Assembly: GCA_905221605.1 (NCBI GenBank)
Contig: CAJNDS010000455.1
Coordinates: forward strand, 1 to 64,000
Origin: Symbiodinium natans
Lineage: Eukaryota > Sar > Dinophyceae > Suessiales > Symbiodiniaceae
DNA: 64,000 nt
Direction of reading: 5' to 3'
In this document: positions 1 to 12,127 of the stretch, one piece after another
How positions within the stretch are numbered: the first letter of the stretch is position 1
How the letters are laid out: each line of letters starts with the position of its first letter
The notes under the pieces: generated by a model
What the model was told of the DNA's origin: nothing
Databases searched by the model: none
The model's input: only the letters and a program-made list of their open reading frames with translations
Made by a program: the position numbers and the translations under genes

Positions 1-436
1 TACTAACGACATCTGCTATGTGACCTAAGTGGTGGCGCCTCATCGTCTGCCTGGGTCGAGGTGACTGCTGTGAAGTCCTGAGAGCAAGGTTTGGTGAGGC
101 TTGGGGGGACTCGTATTGGGGAAACACTACGGGAGTCATCCCTCATCAGTCAAAGATGAACTGAACTGGCGCAGAAGCCGATGATACTTTCGGGGAGTCA
201 GGTTAAAAAATGAAACGACTTAGTACTAGTTGCAACCAATTCAGGGCGACCCGAGTTTTAAGTCTCCCAAGCATTTGGCAGGTTAGAATGTAAAGGGTAG
301 CAGCTTGGAGGGGATAGGAAAAGAGGCTGGTGTTGAGACGGAAAGCATGGGAGAGCTTCTGTAAAGCAGCCTAAGCATCCTAAGCCCATCCCAAACATCA
401 GTATTTGTGGGTATAGCTCCTAACAACCAGCAAACA

Positions 437-464
437 CCCCCCCCCCCCCAAAAAAAAAAAAAAA
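437..464. repeat. homopolymer C13 followed by A15
   Basis: Thirteen C residues (437-449) run directly into fifteen A residues (450-464). Such tracts are prone to length error in assembly. Confidence 0.95.
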
Positions 465-3269
465 CATGTTCTTGAATGATTGATGTTTGCGGTCCGGAAG
501 AACAATAAGAAGATGTAACAAGCCTCAAAGGGAAGCAAAGCAACAACAGCATCACAATTTCAACGATAAGTAATGCAACGATCCATGCGGCTTTCTGTCT
601 TTTCTGCTACGAGTCTTGAGGTCCGGGCCCGGAGTTTTGTAATTGGCTGTTTTTATGTGCACTCCCTGGCCTGAATTGCCTCGCGAACTGGAGTGCGTTA
701 TGTGCTCAGTAAAGGCTGAGGCTTATGTTTGAGCAAACCACGCACAGAGTGCTGGGCCTCATTAACAAAACCGTTTTGCCTCTGTATCCTTCCACCTGCA
801 GAGTTGCTCAGCCCCCATGCGTAAAGCTTCAAAGCATGGCAATAGCGAGTGAGCCCATACAACTGCTCACCCAAGCTGTTTGCTTCGTACTGAGCCCTTG
901 AGGACCACCACTGTGGGACTGTGGTGCCTGTGCAGCACCTCCAAAGCCTCCAAACCTGGCAACCACCGTCAACCACCTCATCTGCGATCGTCACCTCTGC
1001 CTACCGAATTCCTGCAGTTCCTGCAGATCCGATACCTTCAAAGCAGTTGATGCCTGGGACGTGTCCTTTCGAGTTCACGACCTGCTTAGCCCATCAAAGC
1101 ATTCGCATAAGGAAGAAGAGACGGCATACTGCTTTTTGCTGTTTACCTTCTCTCCTGGTTGCATTCGTTGTCTGTTGCACGTTCACTTGAGTCTTGCAGC
1201 GCAGTGGCTCTTCACTACTGCCACCCAGTCCGCTTTCAAACACCGTATGCAACCTTTGATTTAGAACTTCAGCCAGGGTGCCAGCTGCTTCGGCCTAAGC
1301 TCCCTTAGCCGCTGGATGCCAGCGACACGCGGCGGCCCTGGCGCCTAGGCTGACGAGGCGCGAAGGAGGCACCGGCCAGCCCAAGCTTCCCCACACTGAC
1401 TTGTGCCCATACAATCCCATGTATGAGCCCAGTAGCCCTGAACCATACAGTTTTCGATGGCAGAACAGCACAAGCCCTTTCATGCCCTTTGTGAGTCCAG
1501 GCTGCAGTCTTTGCTGACGCTGCGGATGCTGCGGCGGCGCAAGGAGTAGTTTGGAGTGACCGCCGAGGGGTTCGCACCTGGTACGGGTTTGCAGCTTTGG
1601 GCTTTTGACTTCAAGGCTGCGGGGTCGCAAGTCACAGGGTCAGATATCACACCAACTATAAGCCAGGCGCAAACACGAGTGAAAAGCAAGTTAGGACAAC
1701 GCAACCCTTGCAACTTTCGAAGGTGCCTCTCCTCACGCCTATTGAACTAGCACAATCACGCTTAGTACATCCTCAGGCTTCTCTTTTCGTACACCAGCAG
1801 TCTCATGACAGTCTGTAAGTTAAACGTTGACAGAGCTTGCGAAAACCCTTGCGCAACGTGTTGATGAAGCTTCGAGCGTATTGCGTGGGGTCTACATATA
1901 TCTAAGTGACCCAACATGACGTTAACCATTGACCCATCTTACAAGCTTTGAATGAGAGATTGTTGCCTATCTTGGAGCGTCGGGGATCAGGCTTCTGATG
2001 TTAGTGGAAATGCGCTGCTCCAGTTCTGAAGCACAAGTTAGTACCCACAAGCGCCAGTGGTCGGCCCATAATCCCAAACTTAGACCCTTGCCCAAACCCG
2101 AAGCTGTTAAACCTTAAGCGCATGTCCTGAAAGAAAGGCTGCCCACCTGTTTGTACAGATAGCAAGCGGGCTTACGGGTTCTCAACTTATGGTTACTGTG
2201 CTTGATCAAACACAGGATGCTGTTCATTGTGTGCCTCTGTGGACTAGGCCCCAAAACTAAGCCCGAAGTCCAAACTGAAACCTTGAATCGAAAGTAAAAC
2301 CATCCCAACAAGTGCTCCTAAGCCTAAAAGCTTGGTCGCCCCAAACCTCAAGTATCCTGCGTGCCTTGACCACAGCAGGCGCGGAAGCTGGTGCAGAAAC
2401 CGATGCGGAAGTTGAGGGCATTGAAACTCTGGAGCTGGAAGGTGTGGCCAAGTCCTCCGCATAGGCGCATGATAACTTTAAAGTCTGGGAGTCTGGGAGT
2501 GAGAGCTTGGAGTAAGGTTGAAGCCAGGGTGAAGGAGAGCTTGGCTGCCACGGCAGTGTGAACTCGTGGGTCCAAACGACTTAATCCCCTGAATTCCCCA
2601 GCCCGAAGTAGGAGTTTGGGACACACCACGGCGTCGCCAACCGGTGAAGTACTAACCCATGAACATCAAAGCTTTGATGGCTTTGGGTCGAAACGTCCCT
2701 TGCATGGCACATGCATTGCACACGCATGCGCATCTAGGAAACGAGCTCCCAACTTCGAACCTCGGCAGAGAGCTGCTTCCGGAAGACGGAGATGTGGCGC
2801 TCCAAACGCTGGGCTTCGGTGTCGGGCACTCCTGCAGCTGTCGGACTTCAAGCTCTTGAAGTATCTTGAAGTGAATCTTGGCTGCTCTTCTGCCTCGTAG
2901 AGAGCTACGTTGGACTTGTGTAGGGGTTACGGAGCCTTAACAGTCTTTTTTTGGGGCTCTTCAGGGTTTTAGACCTGGGAACTTCGGGTCTTGCAGAGCC
3001 TTGTGGGGCGAACGGTGGAAGTTGGTTGGGCGAACAGGGTTTCGGGGATAAACTGATGAGTTCATAGCAAGCATGATCCATAATGTGGTGTACTGGTGCG
3101 TAAATAACAGACTGCATGGTGGGTGGTTCGGACTGGCTGCAAGGTGGCGTGCGGGCAACTCAATACCAACCATGCTCGCCTTAGACCAGTGCAGAATGAT
3201 CCTGATTCGTGCGTGGATGAATTGGGAATGGGACATAACATAAGTTAATCATGGTTCGGGCATGGGTGC

Positions 3270-3292
3270 CACTCACTCACTCACTCACTCAC
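3270..3292 (+). repeat. CACT tetranucleotide microsatellite
   Basis: About five uninterrupted copies of CACT. Confidence 0.9.
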
Positions 3293-3493
3293 GGCTTGCG
3301 AAGAGTCTTCAAGCCGAGCAGGGGGACTTAGCCCCGGTGTGTTGGCAGGGATGCAACGAAACAAAGCAGGGCTCCAAGAAAAGTGCAAGGGCGGCAAGAG
3401 GCAGGTACGCGTATCGAGAAACTATCGACATGTGAGGGCTTCATCGTTAGTTCCCGTTGAAGCTTCTGAACATGTTGGCGTAAATGGCAAGGA

Positions 3494-3796
3494 TTGAAGG
3501 ACCAAACGCTTGGAAACTCTCGCTCACCCGGCTCCTATGGCTTTCAGCTGGTCGACATCACCGCGCAGAAGTGCAGATCCAGAAATGTCCTCGCGCTCTG
3601 GCGTTCTGGGATTAGGGGTATCCCTGCTCCCCTTAACCTCATTGCTGAGCGGCCTAAAGGCTCAAGGCGTTTTGAGGCTCCGCAAGTAGACCTCGAACCC
3701 TTTATGTTCACGGACGTCCCCCAGACGTCCGTGAACACATTTTCTGAGGAGCGGCATGAAGTTCCCCTCTTCCGTTGGCAACAGCTCGCAAGCTAG
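3494..3796 (+). CDS. open frame of unknown function, possible exon
   Basis: This frame is open for 100 codons to a TAG. It has no ATG at its 5' end (TTG is the first possible start), so it would be an internal or terminal exon, not a whole gene. The translation is mixed in composition, with acidic, basic and aromatic residues spread evenly and no low-complexity run. A perfect 14-bp inverted repeat sits inside it and encodes the stretch around MFTDVPQTSVNTF. No domain is recognised. The opposite strand is also open for 64 codons (3544-3738), so the strand is not certain. Length alone does not exceed chance. Confidence 0.2.
   Translation: MKDQTLGNSRSPGSYGFQLVDITAQKCRSRNVLALWRSGIRGIPAPLNLIAERPKGSRRFEAPQVDLEPFMFTDVPQTSVNTFSEERHEVPLFRWQQLAS
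3705..3737. other. perfect 14-bp stem hairpin with 5-nt loop
   Basis: The left arm at 3705-3718 (TGTTCACGGACGTC) is followed by the loop CCCCA and an exact reverse complement at 3724-3737. The ends are TG...CA. It lies inside a coding-like frame. The arm is too long and GC-rich to expect by chance at a given site, but its role is unknown. Confidence 0.9.
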
Positions 3797-4665
3797 TTGC
3801 TTTGAGATCCATCGGAGACTCTTAAGGCGTTACACCGCTACAGGCCTCAGAGCGCAGTGCTCCATTTTAAGGCTGAGGCTCTGGACCCTCAAACGCCTTT
3901 TGGGTTCCACACGTTCAAAGCTGGAGAATGTAAGGCGGAGCTCCAAGTTCCAAGCCTCCTTGTCACCGGTGGATTGCTGAGGCTGGTTCGGGACCGCTGC
4001 TTCAAGGTTTTTTAAGGTTTGGATTCTGGGGTCTAGGGCTTTGGGTGTCCGTATAAAATTTACACAGTGACTGCGCTGAGTCGGCTGGTGCCAAACACAC
4101 GTCGTTGACCTTAAGGTGCAGCTCTCATTCGTTCTGCCGGGCCACGGCTTCACGCAGCAAACGGCCGCATGTCAGCTGCAAGCATTCTTCGGCCCACCTC
4201 CGCTAGAGCACCAAACCCAAAGCCCTGACCTTCGTTCGGGGTTGGGGGGTGGGGATGGTTCCATGTCTTGCAAATCACTTGCATGAGCATTTTTCATGAG
4301 CATCGTTGCGGATTTCGAGGCTGAAGGCCGGGGTATCCCGGGCCTTTGATTGGGCTTGGCTTCAGTGCTTTCTGCTCTCCAGTTTTATGGGCACGGTACT
4401 CATCTCTGAACCCCTCTGAAACATCTGGACCCGACTGGGAAGGACCCTCTGTGTCCGGGGGGGGGAAGGGGGCCCATCTAAGCTGTTCTGATCTTCAACA
4501 TAAGTGTGAGTCTGCCACAGACATCTTGGCATGAAGATAAAGCAAATCGTGGTAATGCCTTGTTTTGAACAGTGCAGATCTGCAACCTAATGACAAAAAC
4601 CAATAACGCTCCCACACATTGCTTAATGTCAAGGTTCGAAGATATAAAACCATGGATCTGGAGGC

Positions 4666-4716
4666 ACGAGGGGGGGGGGGCAGGCAGGGGGGGGTCGCGG
4701 GGCGGGGGGCGCGCGC
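4666..4716. repeat. G-rich low-complexity tract
   Basis: Several G-runs of 5 to 11 bases occur within 50 bp, separated by short CAGGCA, TCGC and GC spacers. It could form a G-quadruplex on the plus strand. No gene is associated with it. Confidence 0.8.
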
Positions 4717-5191
4717 TCATACCACCTTATATTGGTGAGGGAGCAGTAGCAGCTCTGCTCCATGAAAGCTCTACGGAAACGCCCGCCTTTTCCTTTGAGG
4801 TCTACAACAGGGAGAGCACTTATCTTATATGTCTCTACCTAGCAAAGTGAGCCCGTCCCGGCATGCAAAGTTCCTAGGGGCACTACAGGAGAACAAGTGC
4901 TTTGGTAAAGGTTTGGAGCTTGGGGCTCATTAAGCTCAGCCACTGTGCCACATCCTCCTTGCTCCAGGACGTCACATGCGCCATCAAGCGTGCAGGGCCT
5001 AGGAATCTAGCCTCGATGAATCGGATGGCTTGAGAATCAAACCGCTAGCAGTGAGGTTTCAGGGTGCACTTGATCCGTTGTGACCAAGGGAGGTCCCAAA
5101 TATGAAGTTCAGGGTCTTCTGGTCATAGGCCTTTGGAGGGGTTGACGGGTGGATGATTCAGCCTTGAGGCCGCGGGCTTTTAGAGCTCTGG

Positions 5192-5517
5192 TTATGAAAG
5201 ATTGAAAGTGCCTCTACTGAACTTGACCTTAGAATCCTTAAAGGTGAGGGCCTTCCCTCCGTTACCGTTCAATGAGCCAGCAACAGCACGGAAAGAACCA
5301 CGTGTTGGCAGTGCGCAGAAAGTAAACTCGCCCAGACCGCATGGCCCGAGAGCTTGGAATGCAACGCCGAACGCTGCGTGAATGCTCTCCTGCCCCAAGA
5401 AGGTTCCCTTCATAATTCCATTGCCCAAAGAAGGCTCAGCAACTTCCAAAAGGCCATGCAGTGGCACTGCTACTGCTAATGGCTGCAATACCTTACTGGT
5501 ACCATCCAGGAGCTCTG
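5192..5517 (-). CDS. candidate terminal exon, unknown protein
   Basis: Read on the minus strand, a TTTGTATCACAG acceptor-like site ends at 5518. It is followed by a frame open for 107 codons to TAA at 5192-5194. The frame extends some 14 codons upstream of the acceptor before a stop. The translation is balanced, with Gly-Glu-Phe-Thr and Gly-Gln-Glu-Ser-rich stretches and no simple repeats. No domain is recognised. There is no in-frame ATG near the start, so the 5' part would be in an upstream exon. A competing frame on the plus strand (5548-5760, 70 codons) is also coding-like, which weakens the strand assignment. Confidence 0.25.
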
Positions 5518-7053
5518 CTGTGATACAAAGGTACGAGACGCCGGGATGTGCGCCATGACGATGTTAACAATCCAGTCAGGATGACCGTATTGTCCGATAT
5601 AGAACACACTGAAGCTCTAGACCCTCCTCCTGGCGATGCAATACTTTCTCCGCAGCTGGCACAGCACCTTGGCGAATACCTTGCTTTGGCGGTCAGGCGT
5701 CCTCGAGATGTCATTGCTTTCCCCACCAGCATCCAACCCAACTACAGCCCCGAATCCTAACATCATCTAGCTCATCTTCTGGCAATGCAGGAACACAAAA
5801 ATGGTGCATTTAGCACAACTTGGTCCAACAACGCATCTGCCTTAGGAAAACACTCTGATGCTGCCCATCTTCCAAGCCTGTCGCATTGGAACATCTAGAT
5901 TTCGAGAGAAGTTTTGAAGGAATCCCAACATTTGTCGCCCTCGAAAACTAAACCTTTCTAGCACTGAGCACAGGGACGGACATGCCTTGCTCTCAGTTTG
6001 AATGTAGCAACCAAACGCATCATATGCACGCAGGTGTCAAGCTGCACAGGACCTGTTGTTGGTGTTTGCTGACCCGTGGACCTCAAACCCTGCAATCTTG
6101 AGTCGTGACCAGAGGTTAACATGTCGGAACACAGCCCTCTGCGGCATCAACCAACAACGGGCCCAAATGAACTCAAGTGGTCCTCCGACCGGCGAATCCC
6201 TGCGACCGCCTTCGGTGTTGAGATGTGCTGAGGCTTGGATTGGGTTGGGATGTAGGCTCTTGAAGGGCTTCGCTGCTGGGGTGTCGCAAGGCTATAGAAA
6301 TTTCATGAGAAGTTTTCGTGGATCCTAAGATAGTGCGCGCGGACATGATGGAAAGAGCCCTCCTAAGAGAATGTGTCGCCACAGTTCCTCTTTGACAGGT
6401 TGTCAGCGGGCACGTTTCGCATGCCGTTGCTACATAAACTCCGTGTCTGAATTTTGGCGGAGAACTCTGGCATGTCGGCCGGTACTTGCAGCGTGTCCGA
6501 GTGTTATGTTGAGACGAGTTCCCAACAGTGCTAACACAAGCCCAAACTTTAAGCTTGGCAGGCTGAAAGATTTTAGCGGATACTTGGTTTATAGCAGTTT
6601 GAATCCTTCATAAGCTTCAGGATTTAAAGTTCAAGGTTGTTTCTGGCACGCCTAGGGCCTACAGTGCCTACAGTTTACCTCAACCGGACCCTGAATGCAG
6701 CGTCGCCTCGGTCAGCTTTGCCAAGCCCGGCGAGTTGGCCGATTTGGAGGCCTTCAGAGCTCGGGAGGGCAGACGCCCCTCTTTTCGGAGGTTGTTGCGG
6801 CTTTTGCCCCTGCAGTAGTTGAAGCCAGGAACTCAATCGCTTCCCCAAAAAACCAAAAAAACCCTCTGTGAATTTTCAGCACCCCAAAATGAGTGCTTGC
6901 TACTAGGAGCTTGGAAAGCAGAAAATCCCTTTAGTGGAGGTGATCTTCGTGACGGAGAGGTGATCCGCGACAACCGGGCCTTCGGGCAAAGCGGCTTTTT
7001 GCGATCCAGAACCCAAACAACCGGCCCTCGAACTCTCAGATGCTCCGACTGAG

Positions 7054-7323
7054 ATGTCTGGCGAGGCTGACGAAGGTGTCCACGTCAAGGCACAACTGCA
7101 GATGGATCTTCTCCAGGTCCGATACCTGCATTTCATGTTATTCTGCAGCTGTGTTTGTCAAGTTCACGACCGAGCAGGCCCATGTAGGTCGATTTGTTTC
7201 TTCTTCACTTCTGCCAAACCTACGCCACAGATTCGCGAACCTTTTGGATCCTTGCAAGGAGGGGTTCTGCGATTGACAGAGCTCACGGTTGAACGTTATG
7301 GAACTCAGGCCTTAGGGCCTTAG
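7054..7323 (+). CDS. ATG-initiated open frame, unknown protein
   Basis: The frame begins with ATG and the residues MSGEADEGVHVKAQLQMDLL, and stays open for 89 codons to TAG. A CTCCAG/GTCCGA donor-like site lies inside it. A pyrimidine-rich stretch ending in CCACAG, before the residues IREPFGSLQGG, could be an acceptor. A short intron removed in the middle is therefore possible. The segment around 7093-7185 resembles 1005-1095 at the nucleotide level. No family is recognised. The length is within chance. Confidence 0.25.
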   Translation: MSGEADEGVHVKAQLQMDLLQVRYLHFMLFCSCVCQVHDRAGPCRSICFFFTSAKPTPQIREPFGSLQGGVLRLTELTVERYGTQALGP

Positions 7324-8503
7324 GGAGGGCCGCTTCGTCCTAAAGCATCGTGAGGCAAAGCAGGCATGGTGGCATTGGCGTTGAGAGCACTATCCGGCAC
7401 TCGCAATTCACAGTTCCAAATCCAACTGCTTGAGCGAAGTTCCATGTCGCGTGAAACTTGCTTGGGCAGCTTGAGATTTTGGAACGGCGGGCCCGAGTTT
7501 GAAAACTGTTTCTTTCGAGTCCCTCTCATTGCCCACATCTTTACATTCGCTCTTGCGTTCTGAGTTGTCAAGCTTGTCACGGAACTTCGCCCAGAGCAAA
7601 GCCCTGTTGCCTGAACTCTCCCACCGCCAGGTGAGCAGATTTCGGGTTTTGCGACTCTTAAGGTTGGGCCCCCCAAACTCTCATCTTTGCCGAGGAGGCC
7701 CGTTAAGTCAGTTTAGGGCAGTGTAGGGGCAAAGCGGGGCACTTTTGCGAGCAACGCCTTCAAGCTTCTCCTGGAAGAATCTAAACTTCCACTTTCGCCT
7801 GATTCGCCGGGCAGCCCAAGCAGGGTTAACTTGCGACAATAGGCGGCCAACTTAGGCTGCGGACAAACTCTGAGCATCAAAACTCATTTCCTGGATACTC
7901 TGCGCCCATATGCTTTGTTGTGTCCCTTGTTGCCCGGCACGGTGGCATGGACGAGCACGAAATAGGGCTCGGCCAGAGCTCTGCCCAAGCAAGTGCTTCA
8001 CAGTACATGGACTCTTCAGGAGAGTGACCTTTGTAGCTCAACCGCAACTGCTTGCACCAACTTGCACCAATGCTGGTAACCGTGCAGCGAGTCCTTCTTT
8101 GGGGCAAATTGCTGGGTCGGTGGTCCCCCCAAAACCCCCAAAGCTCCCAAAACCCTCCAAACCCCAGAATCCCAAAATTGAAAACTATTACACACCTGGA
8201 CCCCTGTCTAAATATCGGAAAAGTGCAAAACCCCGAGAACATCACAGTCAACCGAGTCAGAACTCCAAAATGCGCTCTGCTACGCGCCTCCCCGCCCGAA
8301 CCTCGGCCGCCGAGCCTCCGGAGGGAGACCTCGCAGGAAACACAAAAGTTGTTTGTTTTTTAATGGGTTTTGACGGCCGCGCGTCTGGGACTGCTGGGGT
8401 TTGGTCTTATGACAGTATGACCTGATGCTCATGTTCACACTTTCGTCACAAGGTCTTCGCACGCTCTTTCACACACGCCCACATACACACATTCGCCCGC
8501 AGA

Positions 8504-9036
8504 TTAGGACTGGCTTTCTTAATATTCCGAGATTTCAGAGCGTAAGCTTTTGCATTGTTGCCCTGCAATGGCACATCTTAAAGTTTAAGGAGACAAGTGC
8601 TTGCCGGATCTTGCCGGCAGCTGTTGGAAGAGCGAGTCTTCGCAAATTCCTCGAACGAGGAAATGACTGAGTGCTCCCACCACGGTGATAGTGGGGAAGA
8701 TGTCATAGAAGTGAGCAGCCCGACACGCTGGAACTTTCGAGTTCGCTGGAGCTGCCACAAATGCTCGACTACGTTCGCCGGCAGCCGGAGGGAGAGGCCG
8801 AACTTCTGAAGTCTTCTGCGCCGTACTGATTCGTATTGCAGCGCAAGTTCAAGCTGGAGGGGGGGGGTTGCCAATGCCACCACTTTGCGCGAGAGCCGCG
8901 CAATGTGCTTTTCGGCCCAGAGGAAAACTCGCCCTCCAGTGCCGCTTTCTGCATGTGACGTTTGGGACGGCTCAGTGCCAGAAAACATCCACGAATGTAT
9001 TGTAGAACCAATTCGGGACGCTGCTCTGCCCCACTG
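8504..9036 (+). CDS. candidate exon cluster, unknown protein
   Basis: A pyrimidine-rich acceptor-like site (ending CGCCCGCAG at about 8501) is followed by open sequence. One frame then runs from 8597 through 9036, interrupted by a single TGA near 8807. The first part contains a CHKC pair. The second ends with the acidic stretch around GSVPENIHECIVEPIRDAAL. The TGA could lie in a small intron. The same region on the minus strand is open for 180 codons without a stop (8578-9120), one of the longest non-repetitive frames in the window, so the strand is unresolved. A run of nine G near 8869 would be sensitive to sequencing error. No domain is recognised. Confidence 0.2.
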
Positions 9037-10193
9037 ATGGCGCGCAAACGGGCAGTCCCAAAGCTCAGCTTTCAAGTTTGGAAGCTGGGAACCCGAGCTG
9101 GGAATGAAAAGTATTCTCAAGTAGCACTGTCATGGTCATGGCTTCTGCACAGTTTAAGAACCTGCAAGCTGTTTTGTTCGACAAGTTTCAAGGGTCAAGG
9201 GGGCTCTTTCTACCCCAACTCACAACTCTACAGAAGCAGCCACATGACGTTCATTGGCTCAGGCAGTAGACAAGAGGGTCTTCACGGAGCGACCTCTGCA
9301 ATACCTACCATCCTTACTCAAATCCCACCTGAGCCCGGACCCCTAAAATCTCACGGCCTCTTGTTGCCTTGTCAGCTCGATGAGCTGGGTGGCCTGCATG
9401 AAGAGTTCCAAAGAGTTTGTGGGCACTCTATAGGTCTGTAAGAGCGTGTGCAGTTGCTTAGTATGGCTTCTTGCCACCTTACAAGGCTTGGGAGCTGCCG
9501 TGTTTCAGCGATGCTCTAAGAACACACTAGCTGCACACGTAAACCCACGACCCAAATGTGGTGTCATTAGGGTTTGAAGGGGCCACCGACTAGTTGAAGT
9601 TTAAGGCCTGGTTTCACGCCGATGCCATGCCGGATGAAACGACGGGGGACCCAAAACGCTTTGCATGACGAGCTCGATCCCGCAACCGAAAAAGTCTTTA
9701 GCTCGAATCCCTAGCATGAACCCTCAATAAGCAACCAAACCCTGGGCTTGGTGTGTCGGGTTTCAACAGATCCCTGCACAAATCTGGGCACTAAGCCTTG
9801 ACCAAGTTCACACCTTGAATCCCCAGCATTTTCAGCTCTGAAGCGAGCACGGAGCTCTAAACACTGAAGCCCCAAAAACTTGAAACCTTCCAGTAACGAG
9901 TAAGCCTACCTTGCCCTGCGTGAACTTTGGTTTGGCCTGCACGGTGAACTCTTGGGAAGCACCATCAACCTTTCTGGCACAGCCGTGTGGTCTTTGAAGT
10001 CGGCAAACATATGTTGCACAGGAGCATTCTAAGTTGTGGTTTTGGCGATTGTTGTAGCCGAGGTTGTTTGTCGAGGTTGCTTGGGCATTTCAGGATCCAG
10101 CGCTAGCGACTTGGGACAAGTACAATAAAAAGGGCACAGCCTTCTGCTATTATCTCTCCTTCATTTTGTTGTTGCATGTCGTTGCTGTTGCAG

Positions 10194-10918
10194 TCCGGCA
10201 GACCATGCTGTTTTCGCCGTGTTGCGCAGCGACTGAGCAGGAATCCCATCTAGCTCTTTTTCAAGGCTTAGTCGCTGTCCATGAGCAGAGCTCGCTCAGG
10301 GTTCAAGACAAATATCGCTGCGAATCGTTGCTGCTGTTGCGAAGCCTCTCGGCCCAAGATGCGAGCCTTGACTCCGACAGCGTGGCATTTCTGGTTCCAA
10401 GTCCGAAGGGCGTGCTCGGTTCTCCTCCATCAGAGGTGAGCCGTCCGAGTCAGTGAAGCTTTGGGTGATCAATTTCACTCAGTGGACAATCATGATGAAG
10501 TCTTCTTCACGAGACGTAGCAGTCTGACAGCCACCCGGAAAAAACAAGGATGGGGAAGAAATGGAAGAACCCTCAACACCACAATCAAAGGCGGATTTGC
10601 GACACTGGCCAGTAGCACCTGACCATGGCGAAGTGTACTTGGGAGACCATGCGGAGTGAAATGCTGGCAACTCCATGTGTTTATTATGGCTAGATCGGTT
10701 AGATGCAAGATGGCTCGCCCCATCCACACTTTCCACGCTGCCGTCGTGAAGGAGCCCTGGTCCGCGAAGGAATGATGGTGTGGCTCTTGCCAGTTCCTAA
10801 GATGCCGTCGCATCCATCGAGGTGGATGATGATTTTGGAGCCTCATGGCCAACCCGGACTGCTGCTTGAGGTTGTCCGAGCTGAAGAAGAGAAGCTGTTT
10901 CCAAAAAGTCAAGCTTGA
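10194..10918 (+). CDS. three-exon candidate, unknown protein
   Basis: A long pyrimidine tract ends in TTGCAG at 10193. The frame following it runs to a CAGAG/GTGAGC donor (exon 10194-10435). A 95-bp GT-AG intron (10436-10530, ending CTGACAG) joins in phase 0 to a second frame (10531 to about 10653) rich in Glu, Lys and Pro. A third frame (10703-10918) begins at an AG/ATG junction and ends in TGA. The second junction would need a GC or GA donor, so it is weaker. Exon 1 may instead start at 10058. No homologue is recognised. The minus strand is open across 10490-11002 for 170 codons, so an opposite-strand gene cannot be excluded. Confidence 0.3.
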
Positions 10919-11384
10919 ATTGTGGCAACACTCAATTACAAGATCGTCCGCCACGACAACAACACTCCGGCATTTTAAGTCAAGGTTTTCGCCCGAACCC
11001 ACTTGCTCCGAGCCTCCCTACAACGACAACTCGGGGCACAAGCGTAGCGCAGCTAACAAAATTCCTAACAACATTCTAAACTCATTCGTGTCCCTTCGCG
11101 GTCCTTCCTCAAACCCCCGCCAGATATACCGTATTTCTTTCGGCACCAGCCATATCCGGAAGCTTCCTGTTGCCAGCTGTTACGAGTCTATGTGAAACAT
11201 CGAAGCTTAGGGCTTGCGGGAGGCCACTCCAACCCTTTGGTGGGCACCAGGTGCAGTAACCAACAGCATTTATGTCAATGCTTTTAAATCTCGGCAATCA
11301 GTTACAACCCTAAATGCCAGAACGATCCAGGAAGTCTTCTCTCTGAGGGCATGGCCACTTCGCCAAGCCATTGTTGTGCTGCAG

Positions 11385-12127
11385 ACACATCGCCGATGGC
11401 TGCGCTGACCTCTGGGAGTCTCAGCTTGCACAGTGCAGTCAATGTAGTGGGCTGAGGGAAAAGTTGGTTTGGAAGCGCAGTAACGGGCTTAAAAAAACTC
11501 CTGCAAGATTCTCTTCGGCATGGTTGATTGAGCTCAGACACAGGACGGCCACACGTACCAAACGGTTGCAGAGCTTCTGGAATGTCCTCCATTGGGTGAA
11601 TGAAGGTGACACCTGCTAGATCTTAAACCTCTAAAGACCGGCAGGCATGTGTCAGGGTTTAGCGGCAGGCTGCAAGGTGGATTCCTTTCAAGGTCAGCCG
11701 CTTACCTCTGAGCAACCCGAATCTGTCTCACAGGGCGTGGGAGATGATATCTTGAAGAAGGCACCTGGAAACGAGCCTGCATACTTGTCTTCGCGGAGGC
11801 TGGAGATTCTATCGAGTTTCAGAGTTTTGGGCGTGTGACATTTTCACTTGGTTGCTGCTTGTTTGTACTGATCGGGAAATCGGAACCCATGGCCAGCGAT
11901 CACAAGCCCATGCTTCCTTAGCCCCTACACACCTGCATCCTATCCCAAAAGCCGCCCAGCATTGCTTGGTCCCAATTGCTCTCTCCATCGATGCTCTCAG
12001 CAGTAAGTCCAGAATTCCAGGAGTGAAGGCTTCAAAGCTTCCTGTGCATGTTCGAACCCTGGTCCAGAGCATTCCGAGCGCCGCGCAAGGACATCTTGGA
12101 AGGCTGTCAGTGGCCTGGCACCCCTAG
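11385..12127 (+). CDS. three-exon candidate with tiny introns, unknown protein
   Basis: Exon 1 (about 11385-11605) follows a GTGCTGCAG acceptor and ends GAAG/GTGACA. A 39-bp intron (11606-11644, ending CGGCAG) joins it in phase 1 to exon 2 (11645-11832). Exon 2 ends before GTGTGA. A 64-bp intron (11833-11896, ending GGCCAG) then joins in phase 0 to exon 3, which runs to TAG at 12125-12127. Both joins keep the only protein-like frames open. The predicted product is about 210 residues plus any upstream exons. Exon 1 is basic with scattered Cys; exon 2 is Ser/Gln/Glu-rich; exon 3 is Ser/Ala/Pro-rich. No domain is recognised. It may belong to the same gene as the exons at 10.2-10.9 kb. Confidence 0.35.

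Larger units (their letters stand above)
1..3400. other. unique sequence without a recognisable gene
   Basis: Short open frames exist on both strands, none beyond chance length and none recognised. A C13-A15 homopolymer junction lies at 437-464. A segment near 1005-1095 resembles one near 7093-7185. A CACT tetranucleotide run lies at 3270-3292. An open frame at 1556-1750 on the plus strand has a protein-like composition but no supporting splice signal, so I do not call it. Confidence 0.5.

Noticed and set aside
9665-9712. tRNA T-arm-like words (GCTCGAATCCC)
   Set aside because: No matching D-arm, anticodon arm or acceptor stem could be found.
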